Below are positions 15,891-25,200 of a stretch of DNA of 44,760 bases, one piece after another. The position numbers and the translations under genes were made by a program. Origin of the DNA: Candidatus Aenigmatarchaeota archaeon (GTDB lineage: Archaea > Aenigmatarchaeota > Aenigmatarchaeia > QMZS01); the NCBI GenBank assembly GCA_023134135.1, contig JAGLVB010000019.1:1-44760 (forward strand), read 5' to 3'. Every line of letters begins with the position of its first letter. Positions within the stretch are counted from its first letter, which is position 1. Below the pieces are notes generated by a model. The model made no database searches. It was given only the letters and a program-made list of their open reading frames with translations, and was not told the origin of the DNA.

Positions 15891-16928
15891 ATGTTTGAGA
15901 ATCTAATTCCACAGGATTATCTATATGCTATTCTCATTTTAATTGGCTCTGTTATTTGCGCAAAAATATTCTATTTTACGCTTAAACAATATGTGGCAAA
16001 AATAACTGCAAAAACAAAAACCACTATGGATGATGAACTGGTGGAAGCGTGTCACAAACCGATTTATATGGGTATTATGCTGATTGGCGGTTATTATGCA
16101 GTAAACTACCTTAAAGTGCTTATCCCTTATAAAGCTTCAATAGAAACCTTCTTTGTTGTTGCGGGTGTTGCTCTTAGTACTTGGACTTTGGTAAAAATCA
16201 TAGATACTTTTGTGATGCATTACACAACCAAAGATAAAACTTCAAGAGCGCAAAAAACGGTTTTCCTTAGTTTGAAAGGATTGATTAATATCTTTATCTA
16301 TGTAATAGCTATATTCATCATCTTAAGTTATTTCAATGTTGAAATAACACCTCTGCTGGCTAGTTTAGGTGTTGCCGGTCTGGCTGTTGCTCTTGCTCTC
16401 CAAAGCACACTAGCTAATTATTTTGCGGGATTGTATATATCTTCAGACAGGTCAATTAAAATTAGTGATTATATTGAACTTGAAAACGGTTTGAAAGGAC
16501 ATGTAGAAAAAATCGGGTGGAGGTCAACACAAATAAGAACTCTTCCAAACAATCTTGTTATTATTCCAAACGCCAAATTATCAGAAATGATTGTGACTAA
16601 TTATTCTGACCCAACCGAAGAATTATCGTTTTCAGTTAACTGTGGTGTGGGTTATGATTCAGACCTTGAAAAAGTTGAGAAAATAACAATATCTGTTGCC
16701 AAAAAAATGTTAAAATCCGTAGATGGCGGTGTGGAAACTTATGAGCCTCTTATGAGATTCAAGAATTTTGGGGATTCAAACATAGAATTTTCAATAATCT
16801 TAAGAGTAAAAGAATTTGTCAGCCAATATAAAATGAGGCATGAATTTATAAAAGCATTAACAAAAGAATTCAGGAAAAACAAGATAGAAATAGCTTTCCC
16901 TTGTTTAAATATTTATAACCGGAAATAA
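15891..16928 (+). CDS. mscS: MscS-family mechanosensitive ion channel
   Basis: 345 residues. It opens under membrane tension to release solutes during osmotic down-shock. Hydrophobic segments lie near 10-30, 53-75, 82-105 and 125-148. The pore-lining TM3 follows as LLASLGVAGLAVALALQSTLANYFAGLYI (about 154-182). The beta domain (SDYIELENGLKGHVEKIGWRSTQIRTLPNNLVIIPNAKLSEMIVTNYS) and the C-terminal alpha/beta domain are typical. Length and topology suit a four-TM variant. It may share a transcript with the small membrane protein 20 bp downstream. Confidence 0.95.
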   Translation: MFENLIPQDYLYAILILIGSVICAKIFYFTLKQYVAKITAKTKTTMDDELVEACHKPIYMGIMLIGGYYAVNYLKVLIPYKASIETFFVVAGVALSTWTLVKIIDTFVMHYTTKDKTSRAQKTVFLSLKGLINIFIYVIAIFIILSYFNVEITPLLASLGVAGLAVALALQSTLANYFAGLYISSDRSIKISDYIELENGLKGHVEKIGWRSTQIRTLPNNLVIIPNAKLSEMIVTNYSDPTEELSFSVNCGVGYDSDLEKVEKITISVAKKMLKSVDGGVETYEPLMRFKNFGDSNIEFSIILRVKEFVSQYKMRHEFIKALTKEFRKNKIEIAFPCLNIYNRK

Positions 16929-16948
16929 ATAAAAAAGTAAGACTTATT

Positions 16949-17146
16949 ATGGCAACACAAAATAAATTAATTTGGATTATAATAATTGCAGTAACTATAA
17001 CAGCAGTAATAAACTTTTTAAGTGAAATTTTATCCAACTCAACGGGGTTTGCAATTACCCCAATTATTAGTACCATTAATATGGCACTTGCTGGTTTCGT
17101 TGCAGGTATTGGATTTTATCTTGCCAAATCTTTTGCAGAAAAATAA
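16949..17146 (+). CDS. Small two-helix membrane protein
   Basis: 65 residues, not recognised. Two hydrophobic helices (about 8-28 and 36-58) are separated by a short polar turn (SEILSNSTG), with a charged C-terminus (KSFAEK). It starts 20 bp after mscS on the same strand and could be co-expressed with it. It ends 7 bp before the convergent tpiA gene. Confidence 0.55.
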   Translation: MATQNKLIWIIIIAVTITAVINFLSEILSNSTGFAITPIISTINMALAGFVAGIGFYLAKSFAEK

Positions 17147-17153
17147 TTTGTTA

Positions 17154-17801
17154 TTACAAAACCAGATTCAACAAAGCCTCTCTCTGATCCTCAGCTTTAA
17201 CAATCGCGGAAGCAACTAACACGCCTTTTGCACCTAATTCCTGAGCAATCTGCACATCCTGCTTGGTTGCAATTCCTGCCCCGCACAGGGGAATAATCTC
17301 CGGATTTATTTCATTTAGAACTTCCACAAACTTGGAAATTGCTTCTGGTTTTTCCTGAGCTATTGACCTACCGGAACCAATTAATTCCGGATCCTCATAA
17401 GCAATATAATCCGGGGAAAATTTTGCAATATCCATTACCTCTTTTATATCAGCAGCGCAGCAAACCGTCTTAATACCCAACTGTTTTGAAACAGTTATAA
17501 TTCCTTCTATTTTATCTAAAGATAATCTTCTTTCTGAATGATTAATCAAAGTGCCCATCACCCCCGCATCTTTAACTGAAGCAGGTAAAATAGAACCTGT
17601 GTGAGAACCAAATAAAACAGAATCAATGTGCTGCGATAAAGTAGGAACTATCTTTGAAATCTCTTTTAAATCCGTGAACTGTGGAACTGCCCAAATATCA
17701 GCATTTAATTTTTCCCTTATTTCCGCAATCAAATTTGCCAGTTTAATTCCTTTAATACCCAAACTTTCTTCATAAGTTTTGAAATTTATCAGATACAACA
17801 T
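17154..17801 (-). CDS. tpiA: Triosephosphate isomerase, archaeal short type
   Basis: 215 residues, shorter than the roughly 250 of bacterial and eukaryotic enzymes, as usual in Archaea. It interconverts glyceraldehyde-3-phosphate and dihydroxyacetone phosphate. Catalytic residues are visible: N and K in NFKTYE (about 6-11), His in TLSQHIDSVLFG, and Glu in YEDPELIGSG (about 135-144). NHSERR and the phosphate-binding GAGIATKQDV and GVLVASAIV segments are conserved. The start is the only suitable ATG. It is the only central-carbon enzyme in the window. Confidence 0.96.
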   Translation of the reverse strand: MLYLINFKTYEESLGIKGIKLANLIAEIREKLNADIWAVPQFTDLKEISKIVPTLSQHIDSVLFGSHTGSILPASVKDAGVMGTLINHSERRLSLDKIEGIITVSKQLGIKTVCCAADIKEVMDIAKFSPDYIAYEDPELIGSGRSIAQEKPEAISKFVEVLNEINPEIIPLCGAGIATKQDVQIAQELGAKGVLVASAIVKAEDQREALLNLVL

Positions 17802-17829
17802 AATATATATAATAGAATATAAAGATAAA

Positions 17830-18039
17830 CGCTGGGGCTGGGATTCGAATACCTGAACCTTTCTGTTAAAGAAAAGATTTCCCAGGGATCCATTACAGAA
17901 ACTAGCTTAGCAGGCTAGCGCCTTATTGTGGAATTTAACGTCTTTTTGATATATGTCGCGAAGCGACAAATTTTCCTTTCTTTGACGTTAAGGAATTTCT
18001 TTCGAGAAAGAAAGTCTTTAGCCACTCGGCCACCCCAGC
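17830..18039 (-). tRNA. tRNA-Ser(GCT) with two non-canonical introns
   Basis: The 210-bp gene has acceptor strands GCTGGGG (18033-18039) and CCCCAGC plus G73 (17830-17837). The anticodon arm is CTAGC-CTGCTAA-GCTAG with anticodon GCT (17909-17911). The type II variable arm has 16 nt, as expected for Ser. The T arm is CTGGG-TTCGAAT-CCCAG. A D-loop intron of about 95 nt (17923-18017) and a T-loop intron of 31 nt (17850-17880) interrupt it; removal leaves 84 nt. The D intron contains nested hairpins, including GTCGCTTCGCGAC and AACGTC/GACGTT. There is no intron at 37/38. CCA is not encoded. Confidence 0.9.
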
Positions 18040-18117
18040 ATAACTAAATTATAAATTTTTAGTTTAGGAGAAATTTAACCCAAAATAATCAATTAGAGTT
18101 AATTTATTGATATATAT

Positions 18118-19554
18118 AAAATAATACAAATAAAAATATGGGAATCTATAACAAAATTTCAGTAGTTTTTTTAATGGGTTTAGTAATAGCGATGAGCGGT
18201 TGTACTACAGATGGCGGCGGAGAATCAGCAATAGCAGCAGGAACGCAGGGAGTAATGATTGAATATTTTGGACCTGATGTAGAATATCCAGTATCTGGTC
18301 AGGACATAACACTTGAAACCAGACTTAGAAATATAGGTGGAGCCGAAGCAAGTAATATTGAAAGTACCATTTATTTATTAAGTTGGGCGACAACAAATAA
18401 GCAAAATGCCTGCACCAGTGGATTAAGACCTCCAAACGCGGAAATTGGCAGGGATGGAGAAGAATGCAAAGTAACTGACGACACAACAGCTCCGGAAGTA
18501 ACAGAAACACAGACTTATGATGTTGGAGTGCATATAGACTACGATTATACCACAACCACCGTAGCAACAGTTTATGCTTTCTCTGAAAATGAATATGTTA
18601 AAAAAATGGAAGCAAACCAGAATATACCTAAAGTAAAAAGTCTAAAAAACAGCAATGCTCCAATTCATGTTGATGTAAGAGCGCAAAATGTGCTGAAAAC
18701 AGGAAGTACTGTTCCTATCACTTTAATTTTCAAAAATGTTGGGGGCGGCAATGTAAAGTATGAAGACCAGCACTATCTAATTGATAGTGCTACAATTACG
18801 GCTGGTAGTAATACTCAAACCTGCAGCGATATAAGAATGAAAGGCGGCAGGGAAGGTTCATGCACAGTGCAAGTGGCAATACCTGCTGGCGAAGAAGTAA
18901 AACTTCCTATAGAAGTAACAACAAGTTACACTTATGTAACTTCTGCTGAAACAAAAATAGTGGTACATCCAAAATTAACCTAAACCCTTTTATTTTTTAT
19001 TTTAGAATATATTTTATTTTAATGAATTAATTATATTTTTACTGGTTTGATTGTGGTGGATTATAAAAAAATAGGTTTGAAAATTGGCATTGAAATACAC
19101 CAGAGACTTGCAACAAAAACAAAACTATTCTGCAACTGCTCAACAAAAATTTCAGATGAAAAAAACCTGTTTTTGAATTCTCAAGAAAATTAAGACCAAC
19201 CGCAAGCGAGACCGGAGAAATTGATAATGCAGGAATTCTTAAAAGAAAAAGAATTCACATATTATTCTTACCCAAACTGCTGCTCTGTTGAAACAGACTC
19301 AAAATTTCCAAATGAACTAAACAAAGAAGCTCTTTTAATCAGTTTACAACTATCTAAAATGCTGAAAATACAAACGCCGGATATATTGCAGATAATGAAA
19401 AAAATTGTTATTGACGGGAGCAACACAATAGGGTACCAGAGAACCTTATTGGTTGGAAAAGGCGATGAGAACTCATATATTGAAACAAGTTTTGGAAAAG
19501 TCTATATTCAGGATTTAAACCTCGAAGAAGAAAGCGCAACAAAAATCAAAGGAA
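18118..19554 (+). repeat. Tandem duplication, first copy (lipoprotein + gatE 5' part)
   Basis: This unit repeats at about 19563-21004. Both copies begin at AAAATAATACAAATAAAAATATGGG and both contain the lipoprotein gene, the same spacer (TTTTATTTTTTATTTTAGAATATATTT) and the first part of gatE. The first copy ends within gatE at ACAAAAATCAAAG and passes straight into the start of copy two. Edges are accurate to about 10 bp. Confidence 0.85.
18138..18983 (+). CDS. Cell-surface lipoprotein, copy A
   Basis: 281 residues. The signal peptide MGIYNKISVVFLMGLVIAMSGC ends in a lipobox with Cys22, so it is probably lipid-anchored outside the membrane. Two beta domains of the CARDB/immunoglobulin-like kind follow: YPVSGQDITLETRLRNIGGAEASNI (about 55-80) and STVPITLIFKNVGGGNVKYEDQHYLI (about 195-220). 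Three paired Cys outside the lipobox could form disulfides. It is a tandem duplicate of 19583-20431, nearly identical in the first half and more divergent in the second. Ligand unknown. Confidence 0.75.
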   Translation: MGIYNKISVVFLMGLVIAMSGCTTDGGGESAIAAGTQGVMIEYFGPDVEYPVSGQDITLETRLRNIGGAEASNIESTIYLLSWATTNKQNACTSGLRPPNAEIGRDGEECKVTDDTTAPEVTETQTYDVGVHIDYDYTTTTVATVYAFSENEYVKKMEANQNIPKVKSLKNSNAPIHVDVRAQNVLKTGSTVPITLIFKNVGGGNVKYEDQHYLIDSATITAGSNTQTCSDIRMKGGREGSCTVQVAIPAGEEVKLPIEVTTSYTYVTSAETKIVVHPKLT

Positions 19555-19559
19555 ACTAA
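19053..19559 (+). pseudogene. Truncated, frameshifted gatE 5' copy
   Basis: This copies the first 170 or so codons of gatE. The start codon is GTG instead of ATG. One A is missing from the run after TTCAGATG (7 instead of 8), which leads to a TAA (after CAAGAAAAT). An 8-base deletion near 19226 restores the frame, so the ORF at 19221 reads in the normal GatE frame. The copy ends abruptly at ATKIKGN where the second repeat unit begins. It cannot make an active enzyme. Confidence 0.88.
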
Positions 19560-19562
19560 AAT

Positions 19563-21004
19563 AAAATAATACAAATAAAAATATGGGACTCCATAACAAA
19601 ATTTCAGTAGTTTTTTTAATGGGTTTAGTGATAGCGATGAGCGGTTGTACCCTGGACAGCGGCGGAGAATCAATAATAGCCGCAGGAACGCAGGGAGTAT
19701 ATATCGAATATTTCGGACCTGATGTGGAATATCCTATATCCGATCAGGACATAACCCTTGAAACCAGACTTAGAAATGTTGGTGGCGCAGAAGCAAGCAA
19801 CATAGATAGCACCCTCTATTTATTAAGTTGGGATACAATAAACTCTCAAAACGCCTGCGCATCAGGATTAAAACCACCAAACGCGGAAATTGGCAGGGAT
19901 GGAGAAGAATGCAAGGTAACTGACGACACAACAACACCGGAAGTAACAGAAACACAGACTTATAATGTTGGGGTGCACATAGACTACGATTATACCACAA
20001 CCACCGTAGCAACAGTTTATGCTTTCTCTGAAAACGAATATGCAAAACTAAAAGAAAGAGGGGAGACAATACCTACAGTAAAAGATATAAAAAATAGCGC
20101 TGCTCCAATCCAGATTGAAGTAAGAGTGCCGAATGTATTAAAAACAGACGACCCAGTTCCAGTCACATTAATTTTCAGGAATGTGGGGGATGGTAATGTA
20201 AGGTATGATGACCAGCACTATATAATTGACACTGCAGAGGTTCGTATAAACGGCGAGTATCTTGACACTTGCAGAGACATAAGAATGAAAGGCGGCAGAG
20301 AACGTTCATGCACAGTGCAAATGGACATACCTGCTGGCGAAGAAGTAAAACTACCTATTAAAATAATAACAAGCTACACCTATGTAATTTCTGCTGAAAC
20401 AAAAATAGTGGTACATCCACCATTAACATAACCCTTTTATTTTTTATTTTAGAATATATTTATTTAATGAATTAATTATATTTTTACTGGTTTGATTATG
20501 GTTAATTATAAAAAAATAGGTTTGAAAATTGGCATTGAGATACACCAGAGACTTGCAACAAAAACAAAACTATTCTGCAACTGCTCAACAAAAATTTCAG
20601 ATGAAAAAAAACCTGTTTTTGAATTCTCAAGAAAATTAAGACCAACTGCGAGTGAAACCGGGAAAATTGATAAAGCAGCAATGCAGGAATTCTTAAAAGA
20701 AAAAGAATTTACATATTATTCTTATCCAAACTGCTGCTCTGTTGAAACAGACTCAAAATTTCCAAATGAACTAAACAAAGAAGCTCTTTTAATCAGTTTG
20801 CAATTGGCTAAAATGTTAAAAATAAGGGTTCCAGATTCACTGCAAATAATGAGAAAAGTAGTTATTGACGGGAGCAACACAACAGGTTATCAAAGAACTT
20901 CATTAGTTGGAAAAGGTGATGAAGATTCATATATTGAAACAAGTTTTGGGAAAGTTCATATTCAGGATTTAAATCTTGAAGAAGAAAGCGCAACAAAAAT
21001 CAAA
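19563..21004 (+). repeat. Tandem duplication, second copy
   Basis: Second copy of the lipoprotein/gatE unit. It runs on into the rest of the intact gatE gene, so this copy keeps the functional synthetic arrangement. Confidence 0.85.
19583..20431 (+). CDS. Cell-surface lipoprotein, copy B
   Basis: 282 residues, paralogue of 18138-18983. The signal peptide MGLHNKISVVFLMGLVIAMSGC has its lipobox Cys at 22. It has the same two beta domains and the conserved IRMKGGRE(x)SCTVQ(x)(x)IPAGEEVKLPI segment. Differences cluster between about 155 and 235 (for example KLKERGETIPTVKDI), so ligand-facing parts may have diverged, or the first half was homogenised by gene conversion. It sits 66 bp upstream of gatE. 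Confidence 0.75.
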   Translation: MGLHNKISVVFLMGLVIAMSGCTLDSGGESIIAAGTQGVYIEYFGPDVEYPISDQDITLETRLRNVGGAEASNIDSTLYLLSWDTINSQNACASGLKPPNAEIGRDGEECKVTDDTTTPEVTETQTYNVGVHIDYDYTTTTVATVYAFSENEYAKLKERGETIPTVKDIKNSAAPIQIEVRVPNVLKTDDPVPVTLIFRNVGDGNVRYDDQHYIIDTAEVRINGEYLDTCRDIRMKGGRERSCTVQMDIPAGEEVKLPIKIITSYTYVISAETKIVVHPPLT

Positions 21005-22243
21005 GAAAAAGAAAACATGATTTATTACCGGCTTGACCGGTTAGGAATTCCTTTAATTGAACTTAGCTGCCACCCTGATATTTGGCACCCGGAACAGGCA
21101 AAAGAATTTGCATCAAAAATTGGGTTGTTGCTAAGAAGTCTGAAAGTGCAGAGAGGTATTGGAACAATAAGACAAGATGTAAATATCTCAATAAAGGGAG
21201 GCTCTAGAATAGAAATTAAAGGATTTCAGGAATTAAAAAAACTTGACAAGCTAATAGAAAATGAAGTCAAAAGACAATTAGACTTAATTTTAGTAAAAGA
21301 TAAATTAAAAAATAAACCATTAAATTTAACTGAAAAAGAAGTAACTGATTTATTTAAATCCTCAAAATGCAAAATTCTAAAAGGGAAGGAAAAAATATTG
21401 TGTTTAAAAATAGAAGGTCTTTCAGGATTATTCAAAAATCCGTGCGGCGAAATAACTCTCGGAAAAGAAATCGCAAATTACGCAAAAGTTTTTGGGATTG
21501 GAGGGATTATCCATTCTGATGAAGATTTAAAAAAATATAATTTTGATTTAAAAGAAATCAATAGATTGAAAAAAGAAATTAATGCTAAAGAAAAAGATTT
21601 ATTTTTGTTGATAAGCGGGGAAAATTGCGGGAACGCAATGAAGTTAATTAAAAAGAGAATTTTATATCTTAGCAAAGGGGTGCCTGAAGAAACAAGATTT
21701 GCGGAAAATCTCCTTACGAGATATGCCCGTGAACTGCCTGGGGCTGCAAGAATGTATCCTGAAACAGACCTCCCAAAAATAGACCTTAGTAAATATCTGA
21801 ATAAAATAAAACTGCCTGAAACTCTTGAAGAGAAATCAGCAAAATTTTTAAAGTTGGGTTTGAGTAAAGATTTAGCGGAACAGATTTCAAAGAGCAAAGA
21901 GTTGGGTTTATTTGAAGAATTTTTGAAATATAAAGTTGAACCTAAAATAATTGCCGATTTAATTTTAAACAAAAAAAGAGCCTTGGAAAGAAAAGGGATT
22001 AAAATTGAAAACAAAAATCTAGAATATGTTTTGGAAAATCTGGAAAATGGAAAAATTACAAAAAAAGCGATGGAAGAAATCTTAATCAATAGAAACATAA
22101 AAGGATTTGAGAAAATTTCCGGGGTTGAATTAAAGAAAATTATTGATGAATATGCAAAAAAATACGGAAAAAATGCAATGGGGGAGATTATGAAAAAATA
22201 TGGGAAAAGAGTTGACAGTGAAGAAGTTTCAAGATTATTATAA
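20498..22243 (+). CDS. gatE: Glu-tRNA(Gln) amidotransferase subunit E
   Basis: 581 residues from the ATG at 20498; the ORF track starts two codons earlier at a TTG. With GatD it turns Glu-tRNA(Gln) into Gln-tRNA(Gln), the archaea-only route. The cradle domain has [22 protein letters not shown] (about 7-28), YYSYPNCCSVETDS, and YRLDRLGIPLIELSCHPDI with RQDVNISIKGGSRIEIKG. The AspRS-like GAD insertion (about 265-390) separates GatE from GatB. The C-terminal helical/YqeY-like tail ends NAMGEIMKKYGKRVDSEEVSRLL. GatD is not in the window. Two tRNA-Gln genes lie within 7 kb. Confidence 0.95.
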   Translation: MVNYKKIGLKIGIEIHQRLATKTKLFCNCSTKISDEKKPVFEFSRKLRPTASETGKIDKAAMQEFLKEKEFTYYSYPNCCSVETDSKFPNELNKEALLISLQLAKMLKIRVPDSLQIMRKVVIDGSNTTGYQRTSLVGKGDEDSYIETSFGKVHIQDLNLEEESATKIKEKENMIYYRLDRLGIPLIELSCHPDIWHPEQAKEFASKIGLLLRSLKVQRGIGTIRQDVNISIKGGSRIEIKGFQELKKLDKLIENEVKRQLDLILVKDKLKNKPLNLTEKEVTDLFKSSKCKILKGKEKILCLKIEGLSGLFKNPCGEITLGKEIANYAKVFGIGGIIHSDEDLKKYNFDLKEINRLKKEINAKEKDLFLLISGENCGNAMKLIKKRILYLSKGVPEETRFAENLLTRYARELPGAARMYPETDLPKIDLSKYLNKIKLPETLEEKSAKFLKLGLSKDLAEQISKSKELGLFEEFLKYKVEPKIIADLILNKKRALERKGIKIENKNLEYVLENLENGKITKKAMEEILINRNIKGFEKISGVELKKIIDEYAKKYGKNAMGEIMKKYGKRVDSEEVSRLL

Positions 22244-22280
22244 ATATAATCTTGAGATAAAAATTTGAATCTCTGAAAAT

Positions 22281-25200
22281 TTACCCTCTAATGCAACTCA
22301 CAATTATATTGTAATCTGTTATGCCTGTTTTATTTATGTGGGTGGTGATACCTCCATAAGATGCGCATACATAGTCACATTCACCGAAAAATACGGCGTA
22401 AGAATTGTTTGAATCATATTGCGTAGAAGACCAATAATAATTGTTGTCACTTCCAAAATAATCATTATATAACTCTGACCCGCGCAGTCCAACCATAATA
22501 TCTTTACTGGGAAGAACCCAATCCTCCTGTCCACCGTACTTCAACTTATCGCAGTGATTACAGGCCTGATAATCGGAGCCACCCCCAATACAAGAAGGTT
22601 TATTAATATCATACCCGCCCCATATATATCCTGTAAAATCTGTTGGAGTCCAGCATTTATTAGTATTACAATCTATGTAAACTTCATCTCCATCTAAATT
22701 TTTAACGCAATAACCTGTTCCCCCGCATGAACATCCGGAATAACCGCAATCCGTATCGCAATAATCTATCTCCCCATCCAAATCATCATCAATTCCATTA
22801 GAACAATCTGTTTCCGGGGGTCTGCGAACGCAACGAATGGAAGATTCTGTATTTTTATAATCTATCTGGATATTACCAGTACCTACACAGTCCATAAAGT
22901 AAGACGTACTACTATCGGCTTCAGTAGAAGACCAGTAAGTATTAGGATAAGGGTCATCAAAACAAGCACCACCGAGACAAGTGTTGGAGTTGCACAACTC
23001 AGTAAGTATATCTTTATCAGGAAGAACCCAATCATCAAATCCGCCATAATCATCTAAATTTTCACAGTAATTGCACGCTGGTCGGTCAGCAATTCCAATA
23101 CAGGAATCTTTTAGATTGTAATTTTCTTCATCACACCCTTCTCGAATATCTTCACATTCTGCTATTTCATCTTCTATAGTCATTTCACTGCAATCAGGTA
23201 AATCTTTACAATTAGAGGTTCCATATGGTTTTATATCACTCCAAAATTTTAACTCTGTGCCTCCAGCATTCCTTAAAACCGGTGTCCAGCAAACATCATT
23301 GGCGCAATCAACATATATTGTGTCTCCTCCCACAGTATATTTTTCATAACCATCTCCTTCACAACTGCAGGTTCCATCAAAAGTACCCTCTCCATCTTCG
23401 CCCCCGGTGCAATACTCAGAATAATCATCCGAACCTGCAGCACAAGTCGAACCATCACATTTTAAATTATAATTACAAGTGCAAGGTGGAACAGAACATG
23501 TTATTTCATCACAATCTCTATGAGGCGGAGAAACACAACCGCTTAAATCAGTTGACTCGCATTCCTCAATCCCTTCTACTATCCCATCCCCGCAAATTGG
23601 GTCTAATTCTAAAGCAGTATATCTCAAAATTAACGCGCTTCCAGTATAAAAGAAATACTGGTTATCTAATAAACCCGGAGCGCTTATTTCAAGTTCGCAA
23701 GTATAATCTCCTGACGAAATAAGTCCTTCAAAAATATTGTTTTTTTCTTCAATAGCAATATTTTTATTTATGTCGCAATCACCTGTTCCTATTATTTTTA
23801 CATTTCCATTGTAATTTTTTTTATCAAAGAAAACCATTATTTTTACATGCGCTGGTTCATCTAAATAAGTGTTTAATTTCAAAGTTGTTTTATAAATATT
23901 CGTGTCTTTCGAAACCAATATTCTTGAATTCTTATCTTCAACAATAATATTTTTGCAGCGCCAATTTCCATCCTGACATACGCAGTTATATTCACTGGAT
24001 TGAGCTGCTTCACCCTTTCCAACACAGACTCCTGTTTTTAATCCGCATTTTCCTTCAGGACAGCAAATGTTATCACTCCGGTTATATAATGTGAACTTAC
24101 AAAAAAGGTTTCCAGTTGTATCCTCTGAATCAGCGCAATCGCAATCTCTGTAGCATAATTCTCCTTCATCTCTCTTACCCCATATTTCATCCCTGCATTC
24201 CCATAAACAGGTTTCTCCATTAATATTGAATTTGTGTCCCCCTTCTTCATAACATACCTCTCTATGAGCGCAGGTTCCTTTAGGGCAACAATAATACTTA
24301 GTCTCATCATAAGCAATATTTGAAGGATTATCCTGAGAACAATAAGAATTTGGCCAACATTCACCCTCTAAATGATCGCACTCGTAACCATCCGGGGTGT
24401 AACAATCAACATGAAAATCAAATTTTTCTCCCTGTATATTTTCAAGTAAAGAAAATGTCCCCACAGCGGTATCCTTATATTGTTTTGAAATTTTCTGGTC
24501 TCCCTCACCCTCAGTTCCAGAACCATAAAGCGTTTTGGAAAGTCCTATCTTAACAAAATCTTCACCAGGCACAATATAAGCAACAACATCCTTTGTTTTT
24601 CCCGGGAATGAAACCGGATAAACCAAATAAGAATTATGATAACCTCCTGAAGGATTATAAGGATTTGTGTATTTTGGTTCCAGATTATAAAATAAAGGAA
24701 AATCTGATATTGTTTTCCCGCAATTATCTGTGAAATCCTCTGCATTGCCTGTAATAAAATTCCACATTCCATCAATGCATTTTAAAGAATCTCCCTGATA
24801 CTGTATTACGGCTCCATTTGAATAACAATACGAATCAGTTAACTCAGGATCTGCAATACCCGCACCCTTGGTTCTAGACCCTCCATTCAGGATTTCTGCA
24901 TCCAATCCCAGATGAGCGCATTGCCCGGAAGGACAACAATAGTTATGCCCATTTACAAAATCAGGAGCGCAATTTCTTGAAGTGCATGAATGAGAATCAT
25001 TTATTTGAGAAGAATCGCACCTATAATAATTCTTGATTGTGCACCAACTGCAGGTGCAGTAAGGTCCAGATGGTTTAGTTCTTTTTTTATTTTTACGATT
25101 TCGATAAGTATAATAACTTCCATAAGTTTCGTAATCTGCCTCATATTTGTCGCCATGAGCGCTGCAATCCCCCACAACATTACGACCGCAGTTAGCAAAT

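Noticed and set aside
23225-23722. 165-residue ORF on the + strand
   Set aside because: Shadow of the cysteine-rich protein gene; rich in His/Asn/Gln as expected from antisense reading.
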